From positions 1 to 64,000 of the IMG/VR virus record IMGVR_UViG_3300010354_011858: a stretch of DNA of 64,000 nt; one strand, given 5' to 3'. Numbering within the stretch: the first letter of the stretch is position 1; every line of letters begins with the position of its first letter. The notes beneath the pieces are model-generated. The model was not told where the DNA came from and ran no database searches. It worked only from the letters and a program-made list of their open reading frames with translations. Source of the stretch: a virus. Shown here in pieces: positions 34,389-42,712 of the stretch. Made by a program: the position numbers and the translations under genes.

Positions 34389-34987
34389 GATGTATAAATA
34401 ATATATTTTTTATCTTTTTTATTTTTCTGGGGGAATCCGATGAACTCTCTTTCATCATATTTTAAATTTGAAAATTTACCATATTTATTGACATAGTGTA
34501 GAAATACTTGAATGTGGTATTCATTATCTAAACAGTTTAGAGTATTTCTCCAATGAGATAGTTCGCATCCCTTGTACACAGCCATATCACCGCTACATAG
34601 ATATATCGGTTCCCCGTCAATGAAAAGTTCCCAGGGGTCACCAGGGTAATTATAATCTAGAGCCAAAGTCGCAGAGATCTCACAAGATTCTCGGTCCAAG
34701 TGTCTTCTGAGATATTGCCCATTGCGGTATATCCTATAATATGAATATGTAGGATATAATTCTAATCCAGTATGTTGTTCAATAACAGGCTGCATTTTTA
34801 ATAATAATGACTCCATCAGGGGATCAGCGTAAGATGAATGCGCATCAGCTACCTGGGGGTCTCCCGGTGAAAAATTAGATAATTCATCAAAAATGGCATA
34901 TTGACTAACTAACTGTACAAAATCTTTATCTAGAGCTGATTTTATAATCGTATATTTATTTTTTTCAAAGTTGTTTATTGTATCCAT
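34385..34987 (-). CDS. Fe(II)/2-oxoglutarate oxygenase-like protein (1)
   Basis: This 200-residue protein has a facial-triad pattern: His96 and Asp98 in RRHLDRE, and a distal His145 in ELSHWR followed by basic residues. Upstream, YPTYSYYRIYRNGQYL matches the strand before the first His in prolyl-hydroxylase-like enzymes. It probably hydroxylates a protein side chain or small molecule. It overlaps both the halogenase and the second oxygenase gene. Confidence 0.75.
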   Translation of the reverse strand: MDTINNFEKNKYTIIKSALDKDFVQLVSQYAIFDELSNFSPGDPQVADAHSSYADPLMESLLLKMQPVIEQHTGLELYPTYSYYRIYRNGQYLRRHLDRESCEISATLALDYNYPGDPWELFIDGEPIYLCSGDMAVYKGCELSHWRNTLNCLDNEYHIQVFLHYVNKYGKFSNLKYDEREFIGFPQKNKKDKKYIIYTS

Positions 34988-35607
34988 CTATCTTTTATCC
35001 AAGTTACTATTGCATATTTTGTACCACTTACAACAGGATGCGCAATATGTCTATAAGCGTAATTAGATGGGAAAAGAAGCAACATTCCTGGCTCTGGTTT
35101 AATTTTTATACCAAAATTAACAAATTCAATTTCCCCGCCGATATAATCATTATTTAAATATACTATTGCTGAAATTGATCTTCCATCCGATGTTGAGCCG
35201 TCATAGTGAGCGTCATATTTTTGACCGGATGAATACTTCAAAACATTGTAATATTCATGCATAAATTCGCCGTAAATGGAATACTTCTCGGTGTATGGAG
35301 TAAGTGCTGCAGTTAATAAAAAATACATTTGATTATGTAAATTTTTTGCCAACTGATTGCCGTATATATCACCACATGTTGTTAAACATAGATCATAATT
35401 TGTTCTTACACTTTGATATTGACCATCGCCAAATGTAGATGCTTTTGACCATTTTAAATCAGATTCTATATTAGAGCACTCAAGTTCAAGAGCTTCAATT
35501 GTTTCTGCCGGATTTGGCCAAGCATTTTCAAATATATCTATACAACCAGCAACAGTTGTATCAGGTATTAATCTTCCTTGGAAGATGCCCATTGTAAATT
35601 TATTCAT
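34975..35607 (-). CDS. Fe(II)/2-oxoglutarate oxygenase, prolyl-4-hydroxylase type (2)
   Basis: This 210-residue protein has HYDGST (His134, Asp136), IVYLNNDYIGGEIEF, PEPGMLLLFPS, a distal His190 and Lys197 in SGTKYAIVTWI for the 2-oxoglutarate carboxylate. All prolyl-4-hydroxylase-type signatures are intact. It is the first gene of the leftward three-gene operon with its own extended -10 promoter. Possible targets are a virion protein, a halogenated product or a host protein. Confidence 0.85.
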   Translation of the reverse strand: MNKFTMGIFQGRLIPDTTVAGCIDIFENAWPNPAETIEALELECSNIESDLKWSKASTFGDGQYQSVRTNYDLCLTTCGDIYGNQLAKNLHNQMYFLLTAALTPYTEKYSIYGEFMHEYYNVLKYSSGQKYDAHYDGSTSDGRSISAIVYLNNDYIGGEIEFVNFGIKIKPEPGMLLLFPSNYAYRHIAHPVVSGTKYAIVTWIKDRWIQ

Positions 35608-35627
35608 AGGTCTCGCTTTCCACAGAT

Positions 35628-35638
35628 ATTATACCTCA
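35628..35638 (-). promoter_or_regulatory. Extended -10 promoter of the halogenase operon
   Basis: Minus-strand TGAGGTATAAT ends 20 bases before the ATG at 35607. The same 11-mer occurs at 61551. A rightward TATAAT at 35689-35694, twelve bases before the ATG at 35707, makes this a divergent promoter region. Confidence 0.5.
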
Positions 35639-35706
35639 TATGATAGAGAGTGTTGGGTTAATTCTTATCGTTTTAGCTTGAAATAACTTATAATATAGTT
35701 TGGACT

Positions 35707-37104
35707 ATGTTTAGAAACAAATTCAAACTTATAAGACTTCTTCCCGTGACTCTTTGGATTCTGATGTGGCCAATAGGCTCTACAAGAGTTCAAGCATCAG
35801 AAGTTCCTGGGCTTATGTATGAGACATATGAATCTTTTGGTGGATCACCCGAAATACCCGGCCCAGAGTCAACAGTTCTATCGTCTGGTGTTGTGTCTGG
35901 AATTGATTTCAACTGGGGAGGGGGTGTCATTCTTGATTCTGGTCGCTGGGATGGCGTGATTGTTAAGTTTGAAGGATGGATCTTACCACCCGAACAGTTG
36001 ACATATTATGTATGCGCTTATACAGATGATGGTTTTCAACTATTCATTGATGGTCAACTTGTTATTCCCGACTGGTGGGACAGGGGGCCGAGTTGTGGAA
36101 ATACGGCAGATATAGACTTCTCTGACGGTCAACCAAAGCAGTTAACTGCTTACTACTACGAAAATGGCGGTGGTGCTGTCGCACAGTTGATGTACTTTAC
36201 AGGTGATGGTATCTGGCAGGTTATACCAGATAGTTGGTATACAACTACTGAGCCGGTCACAACTACGACAACCACCACAGAGCCAGAACAGACAACCACC
36301 ACACAGCCAGAAGAAACAACTACTACTACGCAACCAGAAGAAACAACGACGACTACTGAACCTGAGCAAACAACTACTACAACGGAGCCTGAGACAACTA
36401 CAACACCTGCCCCCGCTACAACTCAACCACCACCCCCGCCTGCACCAGAACCAGACCCAACGCCCAGCCCCGAGCCAGATCCTGAACCCGCTCCTGAACC
36501 GACACCGGAACCTGAGCCGGAGCCTACCCCTGAACCAGAACCCACACCTGAACCTACCCCTGAACCAACACCAGAACCAGAGCCTGAACAGCCCTCAGAG
36601 ACCCCTGAGGAGCCTTCTGAGCCTTCTATAGAAGAGCCAGAGCCTTCGACACCCCCTGAAGAGCCTACAGAGCCTGAAGAACCCGTGGAGGAGCCGGCTG
36701 AGGAGTTAACCCCCGAACCAGAGGCGGAACTGAGCACTGAAGAAATTGTGTCTGAAATTGAAACAATTGAAGTTAATAATTTAACAACAGAACAAATTAA
36801 TCAAGTATTTAGCACTGAAGTTCTTGAGCAGTTGTCCGATGATCAGATAGAAGAATTGATTTCCTCAATCGAAGTTGACGACCTGTCAGATGAACAGGCT
36901 GAAGCCCTGGCAGAGCAACTATCTGCTGCTCCAGAAAATGTAAAGAAGGAATTTGAAAGTCAAATAAATATCTTTGGCGGTCAATTCGATTCATATGTAC
37001 CAACAGGATCTGTAATAACAGTTGGTCAAAGAAGAGTGATAGTCGCAGTAGCAGCAATCACAATGATTGCTCCTGCTCCTGTCATGTCTTCAAGGAGAAA
37101 ATAA
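35707..37104 (+). CDS. Secreted PA14-domain surface protein with Thr and Pro/Glu repeats
   Basis: A signal peptide (about residues 1-30) precedes a PA14-like carbohydrate-binding domain (about 32-160; YTDDGFQLFIDGQLVIPDWW). A Thr-rich segment of TTTTTEPEQ repeats and a long Pro-Glu repeat to about residue 345 follow. Next comes an acidic helical stretch with repeated LSDEQ-like motifs, and last a hydrophobic helix with a basic end. The layout is that of a wall-spanning surface protein rather than a virion protein. It may alter the infected cell surface. Confidence 0.7.
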   Translation: MFRNKFKLIRLLPVTLWILMWPIGSTRVQASEVPGLMYETYESFGGSPEIPGPESTVLSSGVVSGIDFNWGGGVILDSGRWDGVIVKFEGWILPPEQLTYYVCAYTDDGFQLFIDGQLVIPDWWDRGPSCGNTADIDFSDGQPKQLTAYYYENGGGAVAQLMYFTGDGIWQVIPDSWYTTTEPVTTTTTTTEPEQTTTTQPEETTTTTQPEETTTTTEPEQTTTTTEPETTTTPAPATTQPPPPPAPEPDPTPSPEPDPEPAPEPTPEPEPEPTPEPEPTPEPTPEPTPEPEPEQPSETPEEPSEPSIEEPEPSTPPEEPTEPEEPVEEPAEELTPEPEAELSTEEIVSEIETIEVNNLTTEQINQVFSTEVLEQLSDDQIEELISSIEVDDLSDEQAEALAEQLSAAPENVKKEFESQINIFGGQFDSYVPTGSVITVGQRRVIVAVAAITMIAPAPVMSSRRK

Positions 37105-37289
37105 TGAAAAAGTTACTTAAAAAGTTTTTTAAAGAATCATATTCATTGTTATGGACAATAGCAGGGACTGCTCTTGTTTTAATCACAATGTCTGGTGATG
37201 TTTTGAAATATGCACTGTGGATTAGCGGTGCTGGATTAGCAATACATTTCTTTGGCTTGCTGTTCATGAAGGAGGAAGAAAATGAATAA
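37104..37289 (+). CDS. Small membrane protein, holin candidate
   Basis: This 61-residue protein has a basic N-terminus (MKKLLKKFFKE), two hydrophobic segments (about 14-32 and 36-54) and an acidic C-terminus (EEENE), a typical class II holin layout. It overlaps its neighbours by one and eight bases and lies four genes upstream of the endolysin. Confidence 0.55.
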   Translation: MKKLLKKFFKESYSLLWTIAGTALVLITMSGDVLKYALWISGAGLAIHFFGLLFMKEEENE

Positions 37290-37530
37290 ATTACAAACGA
37301 TCTCACAGAGAATTGCCGCAGTTTTTGTGGTGTCATCGTTGCCCATTATCGGTGGGTCATCAGTTATTGGTGGTATTCCTGTTTGGAAGGCCGCACTTCT
37401 TGCTGGGTTTACGGCATGCACAGATGTTTTCATCAAACTTGCTAAGGCATCCCTTGATGGAGAGTTAACCATGGAAGAAATCAACGAGGCTTTCTTAGGA
37501 GGAAAGGCTGCTGATAAAGAGGTGAAATAG
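37282..37530 (+). CDS. Holin-like protein
   Basis: This 82-residue protein has two hydrophobic stretches (about 9-30 and 36-50) followed by LAKASLDGELTMEEINEAF. That ending is characteristic of small phage holins of the r1t/phi-29-like kind in Gram-positive phages. GGAGG precedes the ATG. With the previous gene it may form a holin pair releasing the endolysin. Confidence 0.65.
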   Translation: MNKLQTISQRIAAVFVVSSLPIIGGSSVIGGIPVWKAALLAGFTACTDVFIKLAKASLDGELTMEEINEAFLGGKAADKEVK

Positions 37531-38813
37531 TGAGAATAACTAAATATATTCCTCTTGTTATTTTACCGTTTCTTTTAGTTGGAAGTATTAAATCAGCTGA
37601 CGCAGATACGGTCTCCAATGCAGACTTTGAGTCTGGAAACTTTACCGGATGGGAGAAAGGCGCACAGACCGGGAATATGGCTCCAACGATTACTGGAAGT
37701 GGAACCGGTGTTTCTATAATAAATGGAACTGTAACCTTTAATGCACCGCCAGGTAACCAAGTAGGAACACCTGGTTCTCAATACTATCAACCCGCAACTC
37801 CGGCTGCAGTCTGGAAGTTCTCCCCGTATGGCTCATATGCTGCTGCTCTTCAGCCGGCTGGTCAGGCAAATTTTAATACCGCTACCTCAGCACTTGGTTT
37901 ATCAAGCGCTGAAAATACATCATTAAGAGGTGTTATGACATCTCAGGCATCAGCAAGCAAATGGGGACAAGGCAACCCGACTGATGCTGCTTGGATTACT
38001 AGAAACGTAACATTAAGTGCTGGCGTGACATACACAATGTCATGGAACTATATTGGAACTGATTATGTTCCTTTTAATGATGGATCTATAACGTCATTGA
38101 CTCCTATTGATGCAACGTCATCTGCAACTATTACTGTTAATAATCAGGTGCAAAGGTATGCTCTTCTTGGCTTCACAAATCCCGGAACGGGCGACTATTC
38201 AACAGGAACATATGGCTCTACTGGCTGGCAGGTATCAACATACCAAGTTTCTGCAACAGGTGAGTACAAGCTGGGTTTTGCCGTTTTCAACTTGGATGAT
38301 AACGCCCTATCTCCGGTTCTGCTTGTTGATAGCGAGCCAGGCGGTACTTTGAAGAATGATCAGCAATTTGGTGCTGTCCCACCGAACAACTCTAATGCAC
38401 CGACTGTGCCACCGACCACACAGGCTACTACAACAACAGAAGCACCGACCACAACTACAACTGAACCTGAAGTTACAACAACGACAGAACCGGAAGTTTC
38501 AACAACCGTTCCTGAAACTACAACAACTGTTATAGAAACTACAACCACAGCCCCGGCACCAACTACTGAAGCACCGAGACCGATCTACATACCCTCACCA
38601 GTAGTCACTGTTGAAACAACCACAACAACAATTCCTGATACAACAACGACAATTATTGAAGATACTATCCCAAATGATACTATCCCGATTGATAGTATTC
38701 CAATAAGTGAATTGCCAAAAACCGGATCCAGTAGTCAATTATTTAATATTGGGGCTGGTCTTATTATAATTGGATTATTTATATCTTACATAAGAAAATG
38801 GTTGTATTCCTGA
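37530..38813 (+). CDS. Secreted LPXTG cell-wall-anchored protein
   Basis: This 427-residue protein starts at GTG 37530, coupled to the previous stop. It has a signal peptide (about 1-25), a beta-type domain to about residue 285 (SNADFESGNFTGWEKG, later GWQVSTYQVSATGEYKLGF) resembling bacterial surface adhesion domains, and a Thr-rich TTTTEAP linker. The sorting signal LPKTG at 395-399 is followed by a hydrophobic helix and a basic tail. A host sortase would link it to the peptidoglycan, so it acts on the host surface, not in the virion. It implies a Gram-positive host. Confidence 0.8.
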   Translation: MRITKYIPLVILPFLLVGSIKSADADTVSNADFESGNFTGWEKGAQTGNMAPTITGSGTGVSIINGTVTFNAPPGNQVGTPGSQYYQPATPAAVWKFSPYGSYAAALQPAGQANFNTATSALGLSSAENTSLRGVMTSQASASKWGQGNPTDAAWITRNVTLSAGVTYTMSWNYIGTDYVPFNDGSITSLTPIDATSSATITVNNQVQRYALLGFTNPGTGDYSTGTYGSTGWQVSTYQVSATGEYKLGFAVFNLDDNALSPVLLVDSEPGGTLKNDQQFGAVPPNNSNAPTVPPTTQATTTTEAPTTTTTEPEVTTTTEPEVSTTVPETTTTVIETTTTAPAPTTEAPRPIYIPSPVVTVETTTTTIPDTTTTIIEDTIPNDTIPIDSIPISELPKTGSSSQLFNIGAGLIIIGLFISYIRKWLYS

Positions 38814-38815
38814 AC

Positions 38816-38844
38816 TTTACAAAAAACGTCAAAAGTTCTAAAAT
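38816..38844 (+). promoter_or_regulatory. Sigma70-type promoter of the endolysin gene
   Basis: TTTACA and TAAAAT are separated by exactly 17 bases. AAAGGAG follows before the ATG at 38868. Confidence 0.6.
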
Positions 38845-38867
38845 ATAGTTAAAAGGAGTGTGTAAAA

Positions 38868-39680
38868 ATGACTTTACCGTATATGAAACTCGTCGTTCCG
38901 TCTGCTTTGAAGCAGTACAAGAATGGACAACTTGCCGAAAGTGTTCTCGCCAAAGTGAAGACTGGTGGAAGAATGTATGCCCCAGTTGCAGAAGAGTTTA
39001 ACAAGATGTATGACGCAGCTCTTGCAGCTGGGTATAAATTAAGAAATGTTGGGGATTATAGATCATTCGAAGGTCAGCTTCAAATGTTTATGGATCGCTA
39101 CACAACTACAGATCAGGGACGCAAACCGCAGGTTACCCGTCAGTATGAGGGGAAAACCTGGTATTTGAAGCCTGGCAAGGCTCCGTCTGCAGCCCCCGAT
39201 CCGACCGGAGCTAAGGGTTCTAATCATGGTTGGGGTTTAGCAATAGATCTTGGCTATGAAGTTAATGGAAAACTTGTTGCTATGGGTGGCGGATGCTTTG
39301 ATTGGATGTGCGTCAATGCACCCAAGTATGGTTTTTATCTTCAGACCGATAATCGCCAGTCAAAAGAATTTGAAGCATGGCACTGGCAGTATTGTCTTGG
39401 TGATAGCAAGCCTGATGGCAAGGCTTATATTCCGCCCGCAGGCACTCCGCCCGCATCTGCCTCGGCACCTTCTGGTACGCTTGAATTTAAGTATCCTGGC
39501 ACTCCGGTTAAATTAGGTTCTAAGGGCACCGATGTTATGCTCGTTCAGGCCTTGCTTGGTTTGAAGTCTGATGGTGATTTTGGCCCCAAGACTGATGCTG
39601 CTGTTAAGGCATGGCAGACCGCTAATGGTTTGAAGGCTGATGGTGTGATCGGACCCATCACATGGGACAAGATGTTCTGA
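38868..39680 (+). CDS. Endolysin: M15 (VanY-like) peptidase with peptidoglycan-binding domain
   Basis: Residues 40-178 form an M15 L,D-carboxypeptidase domain with the zinc site SNHGWGLAID (His120, Asp127) and EAWHW (Glu169, His172). A Pro/Ala linker leads to a peptidoglycan-binding type 1 domain (about 212-270; GTDVMLVQALLGLKSDGDFGP...). It cleaves peptide bonds in the cell wall at lysis. No signal peptide is seen, so it depends on a holin. Codon use is G/C-rich, like the capsid gene, indicating high expression. Confidence 0.92.
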   Translation: MTLPYMKLVVPSALKQYKNGQLAESVLAKVKTGGRMYAPVAEEFNKMYDAALAAGYKLRNVGDYRSFEGQLQMFMDRYTTTDQGRKPQVTRQYEGKTWYLKPGKAPSAAPDPTGAKGSNHGWGLAIDLGYEVNGKLVAMGGGCFDWMCVNAPKYGFYLQTDNRQSKEFEAWHWQYCLGDSKPDGKAYIPPAGTPPASASAPSGTLEFKYPGTPVKLGSKGTDVMLVQALLGLKSDGDFGPKTDAAVKAWQTANGLKADGVIGPITWDKMF

Positions 39681-40042
39681 TGGATAGATTTTTCTATGAA
39701 GCCGAAGTTGTGAAAGTTATTGATGGCGACACCATAGATCTTATGATCGATCTTGGCTTCGACATCCACCATGCAGTTCGTGTGAGACTCTATGGCTTAA
39801 ACACTCCTGAGTCAAAAACGTCCGATGAACTGGAGAAGGCCAGAGGCTTAGCTGCGAAATCATATACATCGGATTGGATCAAGAAAACAGATCGTATATT
39901 TATACAAACTGTAAAAGATAAAACTGAAAAATACGGTCGAATTCTGGCCAAAGTTTACGCAGACGAAAAGTGCTCTATTTGTTTAAATGACGATCTAATT
40001 AAAAGTGGAAATGCTGTTGAGTATTTTGGGGGCAAAAGATAA
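39680..40042 (+). CDS. Staphylococcal-nuclease-like protein
   Basis: This 120-residue SNase (thermonuclease) fold has the calcium/active-site residues IDGDTID, RLYGLNTPE (Arg36, Glu44) and KYGRILA (Arg87). It would hydrolyse DNA or RNA to nucleotides, perhaps recycling host nucleic acid. The ATG overlaps the endolysin stop (TGATG). No signal peptide, so it is probably cytoplasmic. Confidence 0.85.
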   Translation: MDRFFYEAEVVKVIDGDTIDLMIDLGFDIHHAVRVRLYGLNTPESKTSDELEKARGLAAKSYTSDWIKKTDRIFIQTVKDKTEKYGRILAKVYADEKCSICLNDDLIKSGNAVEYFGGKR

Positions 40043-40057
40043 ATACCTGAAAGCGTA

Positions 40058-40068
40058 TGGTATATAAT
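40058..40068 (+). promoter_or_regulatory. Promoter before the Cys-rich peptide
   Basis: TGGTATATAAT with a consensus TATAAT -10 ends 14 bases before the ATG at 40083. AGTGAGGA in between can serve as a ribosome site. Confidence 0.5.
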
Positions 40069-40082
40069 ATAGTGAGGAATAT

Positions 40083-40160
40083 ATGAGAAGTAAAAGTTGT
40101 GATTGTGGTTGTGAATGTGAGGAGCATTGTACTTGCGGTTGCGAGGAATGCGACTGCTAA
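40083..40160 (+). CDS. Cysteine-rich micro-protein (25 aa)
   Basis: The frame encodes 25 residues with ten cysteines in CxC and CxxC spacing: MRSKSCDCGCECEEH then CTCGCEECDC. It has its own promoter and ribosome site (AGTGAGGA) and stands alone in the 145-base gap between the nuclease and connector genes. The composition is that of a metallothionein-like metal-binding peptide. It is very short, but the regular Cys pattern and context argue against chance. Confidence 0.55.
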   Translation: MRSKSCDCGCECEEHCTCGCEECDC

Positions 40161-40187
40161 TTACAATTCCTCAATTGGAGAATTAAA

Positions 40188-41114
40188 ATGGATGATGTAA
40201 AAATTAATACATCAAAGACACTGACACTCACACTTCCTAGCGATGCTGATTCGAATACTGTCACTGTAAATTTGATACATGAATTTGGCGATACTGTTAA
40301 ATCCAATGTTGCTGCCACGAGAACTGCTCTTGGTGTCTATGCTGTTACTTTTGGTCAAGAAGCATCTGGTATTTATGTTTTAAATTGTGCCGGGAAGCAT
40401 AGGGCTGTCTTCAACTATGCTATATCAAATACTTCATACTCCCAGTCTCAGTACATGAATGTCTATACCCCGTATGTTACATCAACCGAATTCTTTGGCA
40501 ACTACCCAGAACTTCAAACAGATTTTTCTGCCAAGTTTGATACATACGAAAAGAGGGCTAGAAATATTATAAATACATACTGCGGTCAGTCATTCGATGC
40601 CTATCCAGAGAAAAGTTTTACAATAGATGGCAATAATCATACTAATCTGCATTTGCCATTAGCTATAAATTCTTTAACAAAAGTAACTATGAATTATGGT
40701 GATGGAGATGAAGAAGTCATACATGACTCTACTGATTCAACCTTGAATAATATTGAAAAAGTAAGACAACCTTTTAATTTTGAATCTTCATACTTTTTGA
40801 GATTTAAAGCAACTGTAATACAATCATCGTCTAATAGATTGCTTGGAAGTAAATTTAAGAATGGATCTGATTACAAGGTTGAGGGTGATTTTGGCTGGAG
40901 ATTCGTACCAGATAATGTTAGACAGGCAGCTAATTTAATCATTGCCGATCTTATGAATGATGACTCTGAGTATAGAAGACATGCTATTACGAATATAAGC
41001 ATGGACACCACATCATTCAGCATGTCTGGAAATTTCTATGAATCGACAGGTAACATCGAAGCCGATGTGCTTTTGATGGATTATATGATGTTTATCATGG
41101 ATTATGTTGTCTGA
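40188..41114 (+). CDS. Head-tail connector (adaptor) protein with N-terminal extension
   Basis: The C-terminal 200 residues look like a gp6/gp15-type adaptor: YVTSTEFFGNYPELQ, a helical FDTYEKRARNIINTYCGQSF, and PDNVRQAANLIIADLMND. The first 90 residues add a beta domain (TLTLTLPSDADSNTVTVNLIHEFG). It should bind under the portal ring. The order adaptor, stopper, completion, terminator, tube in the next genes is the standard one. Confidence 0.75.
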   Translation: MDDVKINTSKTLTLTLPSDADSNTVTVNLIHEFGDTVKSNVAATRTALGVYAVTFGQEASGIYVLNCAGKHRAVFNYAISNTSYSQSQYMNVYTPYVTSTEFFGNYPELQTDFSAKFDTYEKRARNIINTYCGQSFDAYPEKSFTIDGNNHTNLHLPLAINSLTKVTMNYGDGDEEVIHDSTDSTLNNIEKVRQPFNFESSYFLRFKATVIQSSSNRLLGSKFKNGSDYKVEGDFGWRFVPDNVRQAANLIIADLMNDDSEYRRHAITNISMDTTSFSMSGNFYESTGNIEADVLLMDYMMFIMDYVV

Positions 41115-41485
41115 TGGCACAGGGTACATTTTTAAAATTTCATCATCGCATAGATGTTTATGCTAAAACGACGACAGTAAACGCTGCTGGTCAGAGAGCA
41201 GTGACTTTTGCTAAATCAAAGACAATCCCTGTATTTGCACAATGGACTCAATCAGATATTGTTAATCAACCGTATATTGCTAACTTTGAACAGTTAGATA
41301 TTTTTGTACCAAAAAATAACGTATCTGACATTAGTTATGATATTAGATTAAAAGATCTAAAAGATAGATATGGAAATACAATCGATGCCTCATATTACGA
41401 GGTCATCGGGATCCAGAAAAAAATGCAATTTAATGGGAAAGTCCACCATCTTGTTGTAGGTCTTCGAAGGGTGGTGGAAGACTAA
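41114..41485 (+). CDS. Head closure (stopper) protein
   Basis: This 123-residue protein has the small-barrel layout of SPP1 gp16-like head-closure proteins: FHHRIDVYAKTTT near the N-terminus, then LDIFVPKNNV and a C-terminal HHLVVGLRRV. It overlaps both neighbours by one base in the connector operon. Confidence 0.65.
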   Translation: MAQGTFLKFHHRIDVYAKTTTVNAAGQRAVTFAKSKTIPVFAQWTQSDIVNQPYIANFEQLDIFVPKNNVSDISYDIRLKDLKDRYGNTIDASYYEVIGIQKKMQFNGKVHHLVVGLRRVVED

Positions 41486-42072
41486 TGTTTAGAACATCAG
41501 TAGATAGAAGTCAGTTAAAAAATATTGAAAATTTAGCAATTTTTTTAGAAACATCTCCTGCGAAAATTCAAAGAGCAAATGATCGTGCCGCTAAATCTGC
41601 TAAAAAAAAGATAGAGGAAAATCTAAGAAGAAGGGGTCGCCCTGGTCGATTTATTGAAATGGACTATAAAAAGTATGGCCCATTAGGTCTGAAGTTTTCA
41701 TTTGAGATAAGACCTGGGAAAGGCGGTTATCGTGGAGGGTCTGCTAGTAGAAAATATAGCGCCCTTATTGCATCAAGAATATTTCTTTTCTCCGAGCAAG
41801 GTGTGACTGGTAGAAAAGCCTTTACCTTACCTAGCAAAAAGCAAAAAAGTGGTGAGACTAAAAGATATGTTATTTCTCACTCTAGTGGTGAATGGAGAAA
41901 AGGTCAAAAACTTGTTGGGCCGCTAAGAATACCCGCAATTGGTCCGTTCTATTTTAGCTCTAAGTCTGGAATGCCCAGGAAGAAGATTCAAAAAATGGCA
42001 GCAGAAATTATTAGAGATGAATTAGATAAGCAGTATAAAAAAGAATTCGGAAAGATTATGAGGGCATCATGA
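41485..42072 (+). CDS. Tail completion / HK97 gp10-like protein
   Basis: This basic 195-residue protein has a helical N-terminus (SPAKIQRANDRAAKSAKKKI) and a late FYFSSKSGMPRKKIQKMAAEII segment. These features and the position between stopper and tail terminator fit gp10-like neck proteins. A large basic insert makes it longer than usual. Confidence 0.6.
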   Translation: MFRTSVDRSQLKNIENLAIFLETSPAKIQRANDRAAKSAKKKIEENLRRRGRPGRFIEMDYKKYGPLGLKFSFEIRPGKGGYRGGSASRKYSALIASRIFLFSEQGVTGRKAFTLPSKKQKSGETKRYVISHSSGEWRKGQKLVGPLRIPAIGPFYFSSKSGMPRKKIQKMAAEIIRDELDKQYKKEFGKIMRAS

Positions 42073-42488
42073 CAACAGTAAGTGTATATAACATTAACTC
42101 ATATATTCAGAATGACGCTACCATATCAAATATTGCTGGTAAGACAATTGATATATTTCCAACAATCGGTTACGGCAATGCCACCCCGCCGTTTATTGTT
42201 TATTACTTCTCACCGGGTATTCCTAATGTAGAGGCGTTCTGGTATAGAAGCGATGCTGTTCTTTATTCTATCTATGATACAAACGCTGTTAGAGCTCTGG
42301 ATTTAACAGAAAGAATAATTGAAATGCTGGGGAAGGGCGATCAGATATCTCAGCCCGGAGGGGTTGCCGGTACAGATTTTAGAATTCTTTCTACTGAACT
42401 GACAGATACAGCCTTGGAAGCCCCAGAGGAAAGAGATGGCTGGTATCGGGCAGATTTAGAGTTTCTTATCCATCATGTTAAAAGATAA
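42069..42488 (+). CDS. Tail terminator protein
   Basis: This 139-residue protein has a profile of terminator-type neck proteins: a short N-terminal helix, PPFIVYYFSPGIPN, a central helix VRALDLTERIIEML and a final beta strand YRADLEFLIHHV. It caps the tail tube. It overlaps the previous gene by four bases. Confidence 0.65.
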   Translation: MTTVSVYNINSYIQNDATISNIAGKTIDIFPTIGYGNATPPFIVYYFSPGIPNVEAFWYRSDAVLYSIYDTNAVRALDLTERIIEMLGKGDQISQPGGVAGTDFRILSTELTDTALEAPEERDGWYRADLEFLIHHVKR

Positions 42489-42499
42489 TGTGATATGAT
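42489..42499 (+). promoter_or_regulatory. Extended -10 promoter before the tail tube genes
   Basis: TGTGATATGAT starts at the stop of the terminator gene and ends seven bases before ATG 42507. No ribosome site is seen. Confidence 0.5.
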
Positions 42500-42506
42500 G
42501 TTTAAT

Positions 42507-42701
42507 ATGGATTATGTTACTATTACATATATAGGTAAAAATTCGGGCTTTATAGCGAAAGTTGATTCTAGAATCTATGAGTTCGAATGGAATAAAGGTC
42601 TCGGCATAGGAAGGCGACTTGGAGAAGTTAGTCCCGATCATGCTAAAAAAATTGCCAAATGGCGCGATAAGAGAGGCAAAAAGATTTTTGTCTGTGAATA
42701 G
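42507..42701 (+). CDS. Small hypothetical protein before the tail tube gene
   Basis: The start at ATG 42507 (MDYVTITYIGKNSGF...) is chosen because the -10 element ends seven bases before it; an upstream in-frame ATG overlaps the element. The basic 64-residue product has a KIAKWRDKRGKKIF C-terminus and a beta-like N-terminus. Small proteins of this kind occur next to tail tube genes, with no known role. Confidence 0.6.
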   Translation: MDYVTITYIGKNSGFIAKVDSRIYEFEWNKGLGIGRRLGEVSPDHAKKIAKWRDKRGKKIFVCE

Positions 42702-42712
42702 GAGGATATAAA

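Noticed and set aside
36238-36700. Possible CRISPR or satellite DNA from regular short repeats
   Set aside because: The repetition encodes TTTTEPEQ and PEPTPEP linkers in frame, with no spacers and no repeat of CRISPR length.
36142-36737. Frames rich in Cys, Leu or Ser/Gly opposite or beside the PA14 protein
   Set aside because: They are alternative readings of the Thr and Pro-Glu codon repeats of the real gene.
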